Below are positions 23,148-31,516 of a stretch of DNA of 39,953 bases, one piece after another (position 1 is the first letter of the stretch; each line of letters starts with the position of its first letter). Made by a program: the position numbers and the translations under genes. Under the pieces are notes generated by a model. It saw nothing but the letters and a program-made list of their open reading frames with translations, was not told the origin of the DNA and did not search any database. The DNA lies in assembly GCA_937894725.1 (NCBI GenBank), contig CALAYL010000063.1:1-39953 (forward strand), read 5' to 3'. Source of the DNA: an uncultured Bacteroidota bacterium. Its GTDB lineage: Bacteria; Bacteroidota; Bacteroidia; Chitinophagales; LD1.

Positions 23148-24194
23148 CTATTGGTAGCTTAAAATGGTTTTGCGAAATCCTTCTTCGACCGAAGTGTCAG
23201 GCTGCCATCCCAGTTTTTTTACTTTTTCGATACTTGGTGTCAGCTTTTTAAAGGTGGAAGCAATATAGTTTTTGTCTTTGTTTTCTACAAATCTAGCTTT
23301 TAATCCTTTCTCTGGAAATAATCCTGTGAGGGTTTCAGCTAGTGCACGGATACTCAATTCCCCATCGGGGTTAGCAATGTTGTATGCTTCTCCTTTATCG
23401 CCTTTCAAAAGCACGGTCAAAAAACCTTGTGTAGCATCTTTGATATAACAAAAACTTCGGATTGCTGAGCCATCGCTGTTCATGGATATATCTTCATTAC
23501 GTACTATGTTGGCAACAAAATCGGCAAACACTCTACCATCATCAAACGAAAGTCCAGGTCCATAGGTATGAAAAGGGCGAACAATTGAGGTGTTTATATC
23601 AAATTGATGCGCAAAACTGACACATAAATTTTCACCCATGCGCTTGCTTTCTGCATAGCATGAACGAACAGCTGTAGGGCTTACTTTCCCTAAATCGTCT
23701 TCAGCAATCGTATCTATACCTTCGGTAGTGCCATACACCTCGCTAGTGCTAAAGAAAAGTAATTTTTCGGACTTCTTCTCTCTTGCCAAATTCAACAAAT
23801 GGTAGGTTCCTATTACATTTGGCTCTGCAGTACCTACAGGGTCTATGCTATAATACTTTGGGCTAGCCTGACTAGCTGCATGGATAATAAAATCAATTGC
23901 GCCCACTATGGACAAAGGCTGCAAAATAGAATTGTCAATCAAGCTAAAATTGACATCCTCGAGATAGCGCTCGAATGTATTTTTGGCTTTCTCAATATTA
24001 CGCACTAAGCCTACGATTTTCGTGGGTTTAGTGGTAAAAAGTGAATTTCGATAAAGCAAACTTTTGGCAATATACGAAGGCAAAAGTCCATTTGCGCCAG
24101 TAATTAGTACTGTTTTGCCTTCAAGTTTTTCCCAAGGCAAGTTGGCTTTCGCTATAGCGTCAAAATCTGTTTTTAAAATCGGATTTTGCTCCAC
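23148..24194 (-). CDS. NAD(P)-dependent epimerase/dehydratase (short-chain reductase) acting on a CDP-sugar
   Basis: A 348-residue extended SDR enzyme. The Rossmann motif is ITGANGLLPS (residues 31-40), the catalytic Ser/Thr lie in FSTSEVYG (about 148-155), and the Tyr/Lys pair is Y180 and K184 in CYAESKRMGE. In CDP-3,6-dideoxyhexose pathways (abequose, paratose, tyvelose, ascarylose) an SDR of this kind reduces or epimerises the 4-keto intermediate made by RfbH. Its position immediately after rfbH (two-base gap) fits that role or reduction of a branched derivative. Which C4 stereochemistry it makes cannot be read from the sequence. Confidence 0.88.
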   Translation of the reverse strand: MEQNPILKTDFDAIAKANLPWEKLEGKTVLITGANGLLPSYIAKSLLYRNSLFTTKPTKIVGLVRNIEKAKNTFERYLEDVNFSLIDNSILQPLSIVGAIDFIIHAASQASPKYYSIDPVGTAEPNVIGTYHLLNLAREKKSEKLLFFSTSEVYGTTEGIDTIAEDDLGKVSPTAVRSCYAESKRMGENLCVSFAHQFDINTSIVRPFHTYGPGLSFDDGRVFADFVANIVRNEDISMNSDGSAIRSFCYIKDATQGFLTVLLKGDKGEAYNIANPDGELSIRALAETLTGLFPEKGLKARFVENKDKNYIASTFKKLTPSIEKVKKLGWQPDTSVEEGFRKTILSYQ

Positions 24195-24196
24195 AC

Positions 24197-25501
24197 TTAC
24201 TTTTTTATGAATTTAGTGATCACGTCTATGATATAATCGTAATGACTAGCATTGAGTCCCGGCCATACACCCAGCCACAAACTTTTATTCATTATGATAT
24301 CGGTATTAGTTAGATCACCCACGATACGTTTTTCAATACCCGCATAGGCAGGTTGTTTTAAAAGGTTTCCGGCAAAGAAAAGCCGAGTTCCGATTTTGTT
24401 TTCTTCAAGATATGATACTAATTTATTTCTATCTATTGAGCTATTTTCACGGATAGTAATCATATTGCCAAACCAACTCGGTTCTGAGTTTGGAGTAGCT
24501 GTATGTAAAATAAAATGGTCTTCAAATTGTTTGAGTCGCTCATTTAGTAACGCATGATTCTCTCTTCGCTTTTGCACAAAAGCGTCTGCTTTTTTAAGTT
24601 GATTTAACCCTATAGCTGCTTGCATATCGGTCACTTTTAGGTTAAATCCAATATGCGAGTACGTGTATTTGTGGTCATAGCCAAATGGCAAGTCGCCTAA
24701 CTGCCATTCGAAACGCTTTTTGCAAGTATTGTCGCAACCTGGATCGCAGTAGCAATCGCGCCCCCAGTCTCTAAAACTTTGGGCTATCATAGCCAAGTGT
24801 TTGTTATTGACAAGTACTGCACCTCCCTCTCCCATGGTAATATGGTGTGCTGGATAAAAAGATACTGTAGCTAAATCGCCCCAAGAACCTGTTTTTTTAC
24901 CATGAAATGTAGCCCCCAGTGAATCGCAATCATCTTCAATAACCCATAGGTTATATTTCTTGGCAATTTCCATCACTTTTTCCAAATCAAAAGGATTGCC
25001 AAGTGCGTGTGCAATCATTATCGCTTTTGTTTTAGGCGAAATCGCTTCTTCGATTTTATCTGCCAAAATATTGTAGGTACCTAACGCAACATCAATAAAC
25101 ACAGGCACACAACCATACTGTATCATCGGATTGACCGTAGTAGGAAAACCAGCTGCCACCGTGATAACTTCATCGCCTGGCTTGATTTGTCGCTCGCCAA
25201 GTTTTGGAGAAGTCAATGTATAAAAAGCGGTGAGATTAGCAGATGATCCTGAATTGACCAACAAAGAGGTGAGTGACCCAAAGTACTTGGCAAATGCACG
25301 TTCAAACTTAGGCCCAAACCTACCAGTGGTAAGCCATCCATCTAGTGTGGCATCTACTCCATAAAGCAAATCATCGGCATCGAGCACTTTGCCTGTTACG
25401 GGTATGTAGTTTGTTCCCGCCACTATTTCTTGGCGTACATTTTTCTCTGCTACTAATCGGAGTGCTTGCGCTAATTCTCCATCAAAATTTTTAAAATCCA
25501 T
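24197..25501 (-). CDS. rfbH: CDP-4-keto-6-deoxyglucose 3-dehydratase (E1)
   Basis: A 434-residue PLP/PMP enzyme of the DegT/DnrJ fold. The usual PLP lysine is replaced by histidine in YPAHHITMGEGGAV (H219-H220), as in the Yersinia E1 enzyme. The [2Fe-2S] cysteines occur with exactly the E1 spacing C192-x57-C250-x-C252-x7-C260. These two features separate the dehydratase from ordinary aminotransferases. It removes the C3 hydroxyl of CDP-4-keto-6-deoxyglucose in a radical PMP reaction, giving a 3,6-dideoxy-4-keto sugar. The reaction needs a reductase partner (E3, ferredoxin/FAD), and none is visible in this operon. The start follows immediately after the rfbG stop. Confidence 0.96.
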   Translation of the reverse strand: MDFKNFDGELAQALRLVAEKNVRQEIVAGTNYIPVTGKVLDADDLLYGVDATLDGWLTTGRFGPKFERAFAKYFGSLTSLLVNSGSSANLTAFYTLTSPKLGERQIKPGDEVITVAAGFPTTVNPMIQYGCVPVFIDVALGTYNILADKIEEAISPKTKAIMIAHALGNPFDLEKVMEIAKKYNLWVIEDDCDSLGATFHGKKTGSWGDLATVSFYPAHHITMGEGGAVLVNNKHLAMIAQSFRDWGRDCYCDPGCDNTCKKRFEWQLGDLPFGYDHKYTYSHIGFNLKVTDMQAAIGLNQLKKADAFVQKRRENHALLNERLKQFEDHFILHTATPNSEPSWFGNMITIRENSSIDRNKLVSYLEENKIGTRLFFAGNLLKQPAYAGIEKRIVGDLTNTDIIMNKSLWLGVWPGLNASHYDYIIDVITKFIKK

Positions 25502-26560
25502 TTATCGAGATTGATATTCTTTAATTTGTTTTTCTATAAAAGAAACTACGTCTTCTTGTTTGTAAAAATCGAGTGTCCATTGGATTGCTTCTTTCGAGTT
25601 CAATTTAGGCTTCCAACCTAGTTGGCTCAAACTTTTATTGATGTCTAATTTTAATAATCCAGCTTCGTGTGGTGCATTTTTCTGTTTGGATACAATGTAG
25701 CTACCTTGGCCCCATACTTCGATGGCAGTTTCTACGAGTTCGCCCACAGTAAAAGTATCTTGCGGAAATGGGCCAAAATTCCAGCTTTGTGCAAATGCTT
25801 GAGGTTCTGTACTCAGTTTTTCGCCTAATAGCAAATAGCCAGCTAATGGCTCCAACACATGCTCCCAAGGACGAACAGCCCCTGGATTTCGCACTTCGAT
25901 AGGTTTATTGTTTTTAAGTGCATTTACAATATCGGGAATGATCCGATCTTTTGCCCAATCGCCCCCTCCTATCACATTTCCAGCGCGTGCTGAGGCAATG
26001 GCTTTTTGATGAGAAGCATAATTTGAAAGATTGAAAAAGCTATTTCGATACGAACTTATCACTATTTCAGCTGCTGCTTTACTAGCACTATACGGGTCGT
26101 ATCCCCCCAATCGGTCAGTTTCACGATAGGGGTATTGCCATTCTCTATTTTCGTACACCTTATCTGTGGTGATCACCACTACTGCGCATGGCTTATTGAC
26201 TTTTTTTACTGATTCAAGCAAATGTGCTGTTCCCATCACATTCACTTCGAATGTTTCGATAGGTTGCTGAAACGAAAGCCTAACAAGCGGTTGAGCTGCG
26301 AGGTGGAAAATAAAATCGGGTTGAAAATCGGCAACTTCTTGTTCGAGTCGTGCAACATCTCTGATATCGGCAATCACAGATTTGCATAGCGATTCGATAT
26401 TAATTTTGCAAAATAAATCATAGTCGTTTTCGGGAGCTAGGGCATAGCCTTTCACCTCTGCTCCAAGCATAGTGAGCCACTTGACCATCCATGACCCCTT
26501 GAAGCCTGTATGTCCTGTTACGAAAACTTTTTTACCATGATATGTTGTCGAAAAACTCAT
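25502..26560 (-). CDS. rfbG: CDP-glucose 4,6-dehydratase
   Basis: About 352 residues when started at the ATG at 26560, four bases after rfbF. A longer reading frame from 26638 would overlap rfbF by 74 bases and adds residues not expected in the family. From the chosen start the NAD-binding motif VTGHTGFKGSWM lies at about residues 14-25, followed by FHLAAQPLVR, VVITTDKVY, YDPYSASKAAAEI (catalytic Tyr/Lys) and RAGNVIGGGDWA. These match CDP-glucose 4,6-dehydratase, which converts CDP-glucose to CDP-4-keto-6-deoxyglucose, the substrate of RfbH. Confidence 0.96.
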   Translation of the reverse strand: MSFSTTYHGKKVFVTGHTGFKGSWMVKWLTMLGAEVKGYALAPENDYDLFCKINIESLCKSVIADIRDVARLEQEVADFQPDFIFHLAAQPLVRLSFQQPIETFEVNVMGTAHLLESVKKVNKPCAVVVITTDKVYENREWQYPYRETDRLGGYDPYSASKAAAEIVISSYRNSFFNLSNYASHQKAIASARAGNVIGGGDWAKDRIIPDIVNALKNNKPIEVRNPGAVRPWEHVLEPLAGYLLLGEKLSTEPQAFAQSWNFGPFPQDTFTVGELVETAIEVWGQGSYIVSKQKNAPHEAGLLKLDINKSLSQLGWKPKLNSKEAIQWTLDFYKQEDVVSFIEKQIKEYQSR

Positions 26561-26564
26561 TTGC

Positions 26565-27344
26565 TTAGTTCCAAACTTTCCATTTAGCATCACCCTCATT
26601 CCAATGTTGATCGAGTTCAATTTTGTCGCGTAGGGCATCCATACATTTCCAAAACCCTTGGTGATGATAACTCATCAATTCTCCATCATTTGCGATTTCG
26701 ATGAGCGGCTTTTTTTCCCATTGAATATCATCCATATTACCCTCTAAATAGCTAAATATACCAGGCTCAAGCACAAAAAAACCACCATTTATCCAAACGC
26801 CATCTCCTTGTGGTTTCTCTACAAAATTATGCACTTGACCATTTTCATCAAACTCTAGATTGCCAAATCGACCAGGGATTTGAATAGAGGTGAGTGTGGC
26901 GAGTTTGCCATGCGATTGATGGAAAGCAATCAACTTGGGGATATCAATATCTGCTACGCCATCGCCATAAGTGAGCATAAAGGGTTCATTGTTTAGGTAT
27001 TTTTGGACTCGTTTGAGTCGGCCAGCAGTATTTGTTTCGTAGCCTGTATCTACTAAAGTTACCTTAAACTTTTCTTTGCTAGCAAGATGAACTTCGGTCT
27101 GGTTATTTTCTAAATCAATAGTAATATCAGCGTTGTGAAAATAATAATTGAGAAAAAACTCTTTAATATAGGCCTGCTTGTACCCTAAACAAATCACGAA
27201 ATCATTGTAACCATAGTGAGAATAAATTTTCATTATGTGCCACAAAATAGGCTTCCCGCCAATCTCCACCATGGGTTTTGGTCGTGCTTCCGTTTCTTCC
27301 ATCAATCGAGTGCCCAATCCACCCGCAAAAATCACTACTTTCAA
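26565..27344 (-). CDS. rfbF: Glucose-1-phosphate cytidylyltransferase
   Basis: A 259-residue protein, the normal length for RfbF. It begins KVVIFAGGLGTRLMEETEAR, the nucleotidyltransferase loop, followed by PKPMVEIGGKPILWHIMKIY, CLGYKQAYIKEFF, and TYGDGVADIDI (metal-binding Asp). It makes CDP-glucose from glucose-1-phosphate and CTP, the entry step for CDP-deoxysugars. It is the first gene of the operon; a TATATTTG -7 box sits 23-30 bases upstream of its ATG. Confidence 0.96.
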   Translation of the reverse strand: MKVVIFAGGLGTRLMEETEARPKPMVEIGGKPILWHIMKIYSHYGYNDFVICLGYKQAYIKEFFLNYYFHNADITIDLENNQTEVHLASKEKFKVTLVDTGYETNTAGRLKRVQKYLNNEPFMLTYGDGVADIDIPKLIAFHQSHGKLATLTSIQIPGRFGNLEFDENGQVHNFVEKPQGDGVWINGGFFVLEPGIFSYLEGNMDDIQWEKKPLIEIANDGELMSYHHQGFWKCMDALRDKIELDQHWNEGDAKWKVWN

Positions 27345-27366
27345 CTAGCTTGTTTTTAAAGTTTAG

Positions 27367-27374
27367 CAAATATA
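27367..27374 (-). promoter_or_regulatory. -7 promoter box of the CDP-sugar operon
   Basis: On the minus strand TATATTTG, a perfect TAnnTTTG, about 23 bases before the rfbF start. No TTG stands at the usual 19-21 bases upstream, so the -33 element is poor. It is the only consensus-like -7 box found ahead of the eight-gene operon. Confidence 0.45.
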
Positions 27375-27502
27375 AAAACCATTGGCTTATTACCGCATCT
27401 AAAGTACTTGTTTTTTAAACACTCACATGCTATATATTTACCACTTTGCGTTGAGGAGTTCAGTATGTTTCAGAAAAATTGCATATTTGAAACGGAGAGT
27501 AT

Positions 27503-29479
27503 GTGGATAAAATAGCAGCAATTCCAACTCACTTTCATTTAAAATACATTAACACTATGACTAGAAAACAAGTACCATCACCTTCTGCAAACTCACCAAG
27601 GGAGGCAAAACTTATAATTGATTTTAAGGAGCTTATAAGCGATTCAGTTTTCAAGAAACTTTTTTGGATATTGATTGGATTGATATTTGTTGTTCGTCCC
27701 TTTATCAGTACGCAATTTGGGCCTAGTAGCGATGAAATTTACCATAAAGGTATTGGCGATCTGGCATGGGAGTACTATGCTACATTTGGTAAGAATGATA
27801 CCGTGTTTAGCTACAAACCAAATGATAGAGATGATGCATCGCTGATGATGATAAACTATAGCCCAGCATTAGAGGGTATCGCTGCTGGGATTTATAAAAA
27901 CACCAATGCAGATCCATTTGTAGTGCGTCATATAGTGTTAACGCTTTTTACTTTCATGCTTTTTTTATTTGTAGGTCTTGCAGCAAAAAAAATAGCTAAT
28001 TGGCGAGCAGCATTTTTTGCTACCCTCTTTATGTTTTTAAGTCCAAGGATTTTTGCAGAATCATTTAACAATGCCAAAGACCCGACCTTTGCAGCAGCTT
28101 ACATGCTAGCCGTATATGGTATGATTTGCTTTTTGGATGAGTTAAAAAAACCGAGTTGGAGATCCACCTTGCTTCTTGCATTTGGGTTAGGGTTTTCGTT
28201 AATGATACGCTCAGGAGGTATCATGGTTTATCCTTATATTCTTCTTTTTGTTTTCCTCACTATTATTACCAATGAAGAATATCGCAGTCATTTTCAAAAA
28301 CTTGATTTTGTCTATTTCAAGGACACTATTATCAAACTTACGTTTGCGCTAATAGTGGGATGGGGTATCGCTTTGGCATTGTGGCCTGCTGCATTGCGCG
28401 ACCCAATCATGTTTCCTATCAATGCGCTCTCTATTCAAGCCCAATTCCCGATTATTATTCGAGTACTTTTTGGTGGTGAATATGTGCCATCCAATGAAGT
28501 GCCTTGGAATTATAATCCGCTCTATATCTGGATTACATCGCCTGTCATCGTACTGATAGGAATACTTGGAGGTGTTTTTCTTTTACCAAAAATGATAAAA
28601 GAATTTGATAAAAAACATTTGTTTATCGTACTATTCATCACTCTTTTTCCATTATTCTTTATCATTTACAAAAAATCGGCACTCTACAACGGATGGCGAC
28701 ACAGCTACTTTACCTACACTGGAGTAGTACTATTTTCCGTACTAGCGTTTGAGACTTTTTTACGCTTTTTCAAAACAAAAGCCGTGCATATTGCAACTTA
28801 TGTGATATTAGCCGTAGGATTGCTTTTGCCTACTGCCTTTATTGCTCAAAATTTGCCAGTAAGCATGAACTACTTTAACGAATTTTCGGGAGGATTTGAC
28901 AAAGCATATGGCAATTATCAAATTGATTATTATGCTTCGAGTGCTAGACCAGCGGCAGATTGGTTTGCGAAAAATGTGCCTTACAAAGAAGGCCTAAAGA
29001 TAGTGTCCAATAATCCATGGGAATTGAACATGGCATGGAATAGGACGAAGTCAAAACATCAGTCGCTTTATATTCGCTATCGCGAACGCAATGAGCAAGA
29101 CTGGGACTACGCTATATTTTTACCCCAATTTGTAGATCCTGCCATGATGAAAAATAACCATTTTTCTCCAAAGGGAACTATACATGAAATCAAGATTGGG
29201 AATTCGACTTTAGCATGTATAGTGAAGCGCGAAAACAAAGCAGATTATTATGGTATTGAGGCATTAAAAAAGAATGACTTGCCAAATGCCATCAAATACC
29301 TTGAAGAAGCGGTACGGTACGATAACTATAACGAGATAGCATGGGCTTATTTAGGGGTAGCATATGCGACTGCTGGTAGAGGACAAGAAGCAATGAGTGC
29401 ACTCACTAATTCGCTCAACATTAGCCCTGAGTATCAGTTGCCAGCATATTATTACAACCAACTAAGCGGACGAAAATAG
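27503..29479 (+). CDS. ArnT/PMT-like membrane glycosyltransferase with C-terminal TPR
   Basis: A 658-residue polytopic protein with about ten to twelve hydrophobic helices between residues 50 and 450. An early periplasmic loop carries acidic residues (GPSSDEIYHKG), and the first loop region is rich in Asp (NDRDDASL), as expected of GT39/GT83-type enzymes that use polyprenyl-phosphate sugars. The C-terminal part (about 580-650) holds two TPR-like repeats: YGIEALKKNDLPNAIKYLEE and WAYLGVAYATAGRGQEAMSA. TPR fused to such an enzyme suggests docking to a partner. The given start is GTG with GGAG upstream (27494); an ATG at 27557, 18 codons in, is an alternative. It converges on creD with a three-base gap. 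Confidence 0.8.
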   Translation: MDKIAAIPTHFHLKYINTMTRKQVPSPSANSPREAKLIIDFKELISDSVFKKLFWILIGLIFVVRPFISTQFGPSSDEIYHKGIGDLAWEYYATFGKNDTVFSYKPNDRDDASLMMINYSPALEGIAAGIYKNTNADPFVVRHIVLTLFTFMLFLFVGLAAKKIANWRAAFFATLFMFLSPRIFAESFNNAKDPTFAAAYMLAVYGMICFLDELKKPSWRSTLLLAFGLGFSLMIRSGGIMVYPYILLFVFLTIITNEEYRSHFQKLDFVYFKDTIIKLTFALIVGWGIALALWPAALRDPIMFPINALSIQAQFPIIIRVLFGGEYVPSNEVPWNYNPLYIWITSPVIVLIGILGGVFLLPKMIKEFDKKHLFIVLFITLFPLFFIIYKKSALYNGWRHSYFTYTGVVLFSVLAFETFLRFFKTKAVHIATYVILAVGLLLPTAFIAQNLPVSMNYFNEFSGGFDKAYGNYQIDYYASSARPAADWFAKNVPYKEGLKIVSNNPWELNMAWNRTKSKHQSLYIRYRERNEQDWDYAIFLPQFVDPAMMKNNHFSPKGTIHEIKIGNSTLACIVKRENKADYYGIEALKKNDLPNAIKYLEEAVRYDNYNEIAWAYLGVAYATAGRGQEAMSALTNSLNISPEYQLPAYYYNQLSGRK

Positions 29480-29482
29480 GCT

Positions 29483-30811
29483 TTAACTTTCGTCATTGTT
29501 TAAATTGTACCAATCTATGTTTCGAGTGAGGTGCATGATGACTGCAAGGATAATAAACAAGCCGATGCTACCCATTAGTAATGCATAATCTTGCAATTGT
29601 AATAAGGAGTAGAAAAAGCCATACAAAAGAGCTAAAATTCCTGAAAATATTGTCGTTAGCAGTTTGTTTCTAAAGAGAAAATACACATAGAATGTAATTA
29701 AAGCTAAGATAGCCACAGACGAAATCAAGTAAGAGAAGTCGAAACTCAAATGTTCTGATATACTGAGTAGCAATACATAAAACAACACAATAGCAAAACC
29801 TACAAGGAGATATTGAACGGTGTGAATGGGCTTTTTATTAATGATTTCAATAAAGAAAAAAGAAAGAAAGGTAATCACGATAAACATGATACCATACTTA
29901 GATGAGCGGATTGTTTTTTGATATTCATCTACAGGGAGTAGGAGTCTGACCCCAAAGTCAGCTGTATTTTTGATAAAATCGCCTGTCCCTTTTTGTGGGT
30001 AATTTCGATTGAGTTGAAGTACTTTCCAATCTGCTGTAAAACCCTGTGGAGTGGTCGTATGAGTGGGTAAGAAGTCTCCCTGAAATTTCGGGTCACCCCA
30101 TTTAGACGTTAAATGCACCTTTGTCTCCTTTCCGAATGGAGCGAAGTTGATGGCACTGCTACCATTTAGCTCTAAATCTATATCGAACACCAAACGTTGA
30201 TTCAATAAATCAGGTACAAGACTAGTGTGAATACCACTGTTATAAATATCTTCATCGAGTACACCAGGCTCAGTGTCGAGAATAGAATCATTTAGTTTAA
30301 ACGCAAGGGTTTTGATACCTTTCATATCGGTGATCCCCATTGATACACTTGCTTCATTGAGATATAAATCAGCAGGTAAGATACCCAATTGGGAAAGGTC
30401 AGTTTTGGGGAAATTGCCCTTTATTTTAAACTTTCCTTTGTACAATACTACTACATAAATACCTCTATGTCTTTTCTCAGGAACAATATCTCCATCGATG
30501 TCAAGTTGGTCAGGAAGCAAGTGTAGGTTTGATTTACCTACCATCGTTTTACCTTCCTCTGTTTTGTACGTATATCTGTAAGGTATAGACACTACTGGCC
30601 CAGTGATAACCTGTTCATCGCCCCATTTGGCGCTTACCTCTTTAACCGCTTCATCTCTAAGATTTAGCCTTTCGTATATTAAATCACTAACCATGGAAGA
30701 AGGAATGAGGAGCAGCAAAATCAAAAATGCAATTGCAATAAGTTTTACTGTTACTGAACTTTTCATCCGATGGTTAAATCGGTCTAAGAGTGAAGACGGT
30801 GGGTTTTGCAT
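29483..30811 (-). CDS. creD: Inner membrane protein CreD
   Basis: A 442-residue protein with the CreD layout: an N-terminal helix (about residues 22-44), a large periplasmic beta-rich domain beginning EVSAKWGDEQVITGPVVSIP, and four to five transmembrane helices after about residue 300 (for example IVITFLSFFFIEIINKKP and VQYLLVGFAIVLFYVLLLSI). CreD is linked to cell-envelope integrity and, in Gammaproteobacteria, to the CreBC regulon and beta-lactam response. No CreBC-like regulators are present here. It follows the OmpH-like gene by 72 bases on the same strand. Confidence 0.93.
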   Translation of the reverse strand: MQNPPSSLLDRFNHRMKSSVTVKLIAIAFLILLLLIPSSMVSDLIYERLNLRDEAVKEVSAKWGDEQVITGPVVSIPYRYTYKTEEGKTMVGKSNLHLLPDQLDIDGDIVPEKRHRGIYVVVLYKGKFKIKGNFPKTDLSQLGILPADLYLNEASVSMGITDMKGIKTLAFKLNDSILDTEPGVLDEDIYNSGIHTSLVPDLLNQRLVFDIDLELNGSSAINFAPFGKETKVHLTSKWGDPKFQGDFLPTHTTTPQGFTADWKVLQLNRNYPQKGTGDFIKNTADFGVRLLLPVDEYQKTIRSSKYGIMFIVITFLSFFFIEIINKKPIHTVQYLLVGFAIVLFYVLLLSISEHLSFDFSYLISSVAILALITFYVYFLFRNKLLTTIFSGILALLYGFFYSLLQLQDYALLMGSIGLFIILAVIMHLTRNIDWYNLNNDES

Positions 30812-30883
30812 AGTGTTAAATTTGAGTTTAAACGAAACTAAATATCAATTATTACTCCCCCATTTCCCTAAATTAGTTAAAAC

Positions 30884-31483
30884 TTATTTAGCCTTCATTC
30901 TTTCATTCATACCATCAATAACTTCGTCAGTGATGTCCAAACTTTTGTCTTTGTATAGTATTTGACCTCCTTTTGCATAGGAAAGAATATAAGCGAACTT
31001 CTTATCCTGGTTATATTCTGTCAAGAAAGAATCCAATTTGGCATTGAGCTCTCTATTGAATTTTTCTTGCTCCCCTAAAAACGATTCCGCCAATTGATTC
31101 TTTTTATTTTCTAAATCATATTGCTTTTTCATCAATCGCTCTTGAGCAGCCTCGCCTTCAGATTGTGTAAGCGTAGAGGCTCGTTGTTGAAGATCATAAA
31201 GTTCGCGTTGGAGACCTTCTGCATCTCGTTGCAATGTGCTTTCGATTGACTTTTGTCTCTTTTCTAGTTCACTTTTTTTCTGTTTAAAGAAGTCATATTT
31301 CGATTCCAAAGAGTCAATATTTACATAAGCGATCACACCCGAATACTCAGGCAATTCGACTTTTTGTGAGGTAGCTGTAGTGGTAGCGTTTGTTTTAGGT
31401 ACTGCACCTTTAAATTGAAAATAAAATAACACAGCAATGGCCAATGCTAATACTGCGTGCAGGATGTAATGTATGTTTTTCAT
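30884..31483 (-). CDS. OmpH/Skp-like periplasmic coiled-coil protein
   Basis: A 199-residue protein with an N-terminal helix (about residues 7-24) that may be a signal anchor, then a strand typical of OmpH (VIAYVNIDSLESKYDFFKQK) and a long charged coiled coil of about 90 residues (LEKRQKSIESTLQRDAEGLQ onward). It closes with FAYILSYAKGGQILYKDKSL and DITDEVIDGMNERM, which is the conserved OmpH C-terminal block. Skp-type chaperones bind unfolded outer-membrane proteins in the periplasm. The gene sits 33 bases after the giant exported protein and may serve as its chaperone or simply share its operon. Confidence 0.9.
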   Translation of the reverse strand: MKNIHYILHAVLALAIAVLFYFQFKGAVPKTNATTTATSQKVELPEYSGVIAYVNIDSLESKYDFFKQKKSELEKRQKSIESTLQRDAEGLQRELYDLQQRASTLTQSEGEAAQERLMKKQYDLENKKNQLAESFLGEQEKFNRELNAKLDSFLTEYNQDKKFAYILSYAKGGQILYKDKSLDITDEVIDGMNERMKAK

Positions 31484-31516
31484 GTTTTTTTATTTGAACC
31501 GCAAGGTTACTGAATT

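Noticed and set aside
26561..26638. N-terminal extension of rfbG into rfbF
   Set aside because: The 26 extra residues overlap rfbF by 74 bases and are not expected in the family; the ATG at 26560 lies just after rfbF and right before the conserved N-terminus.
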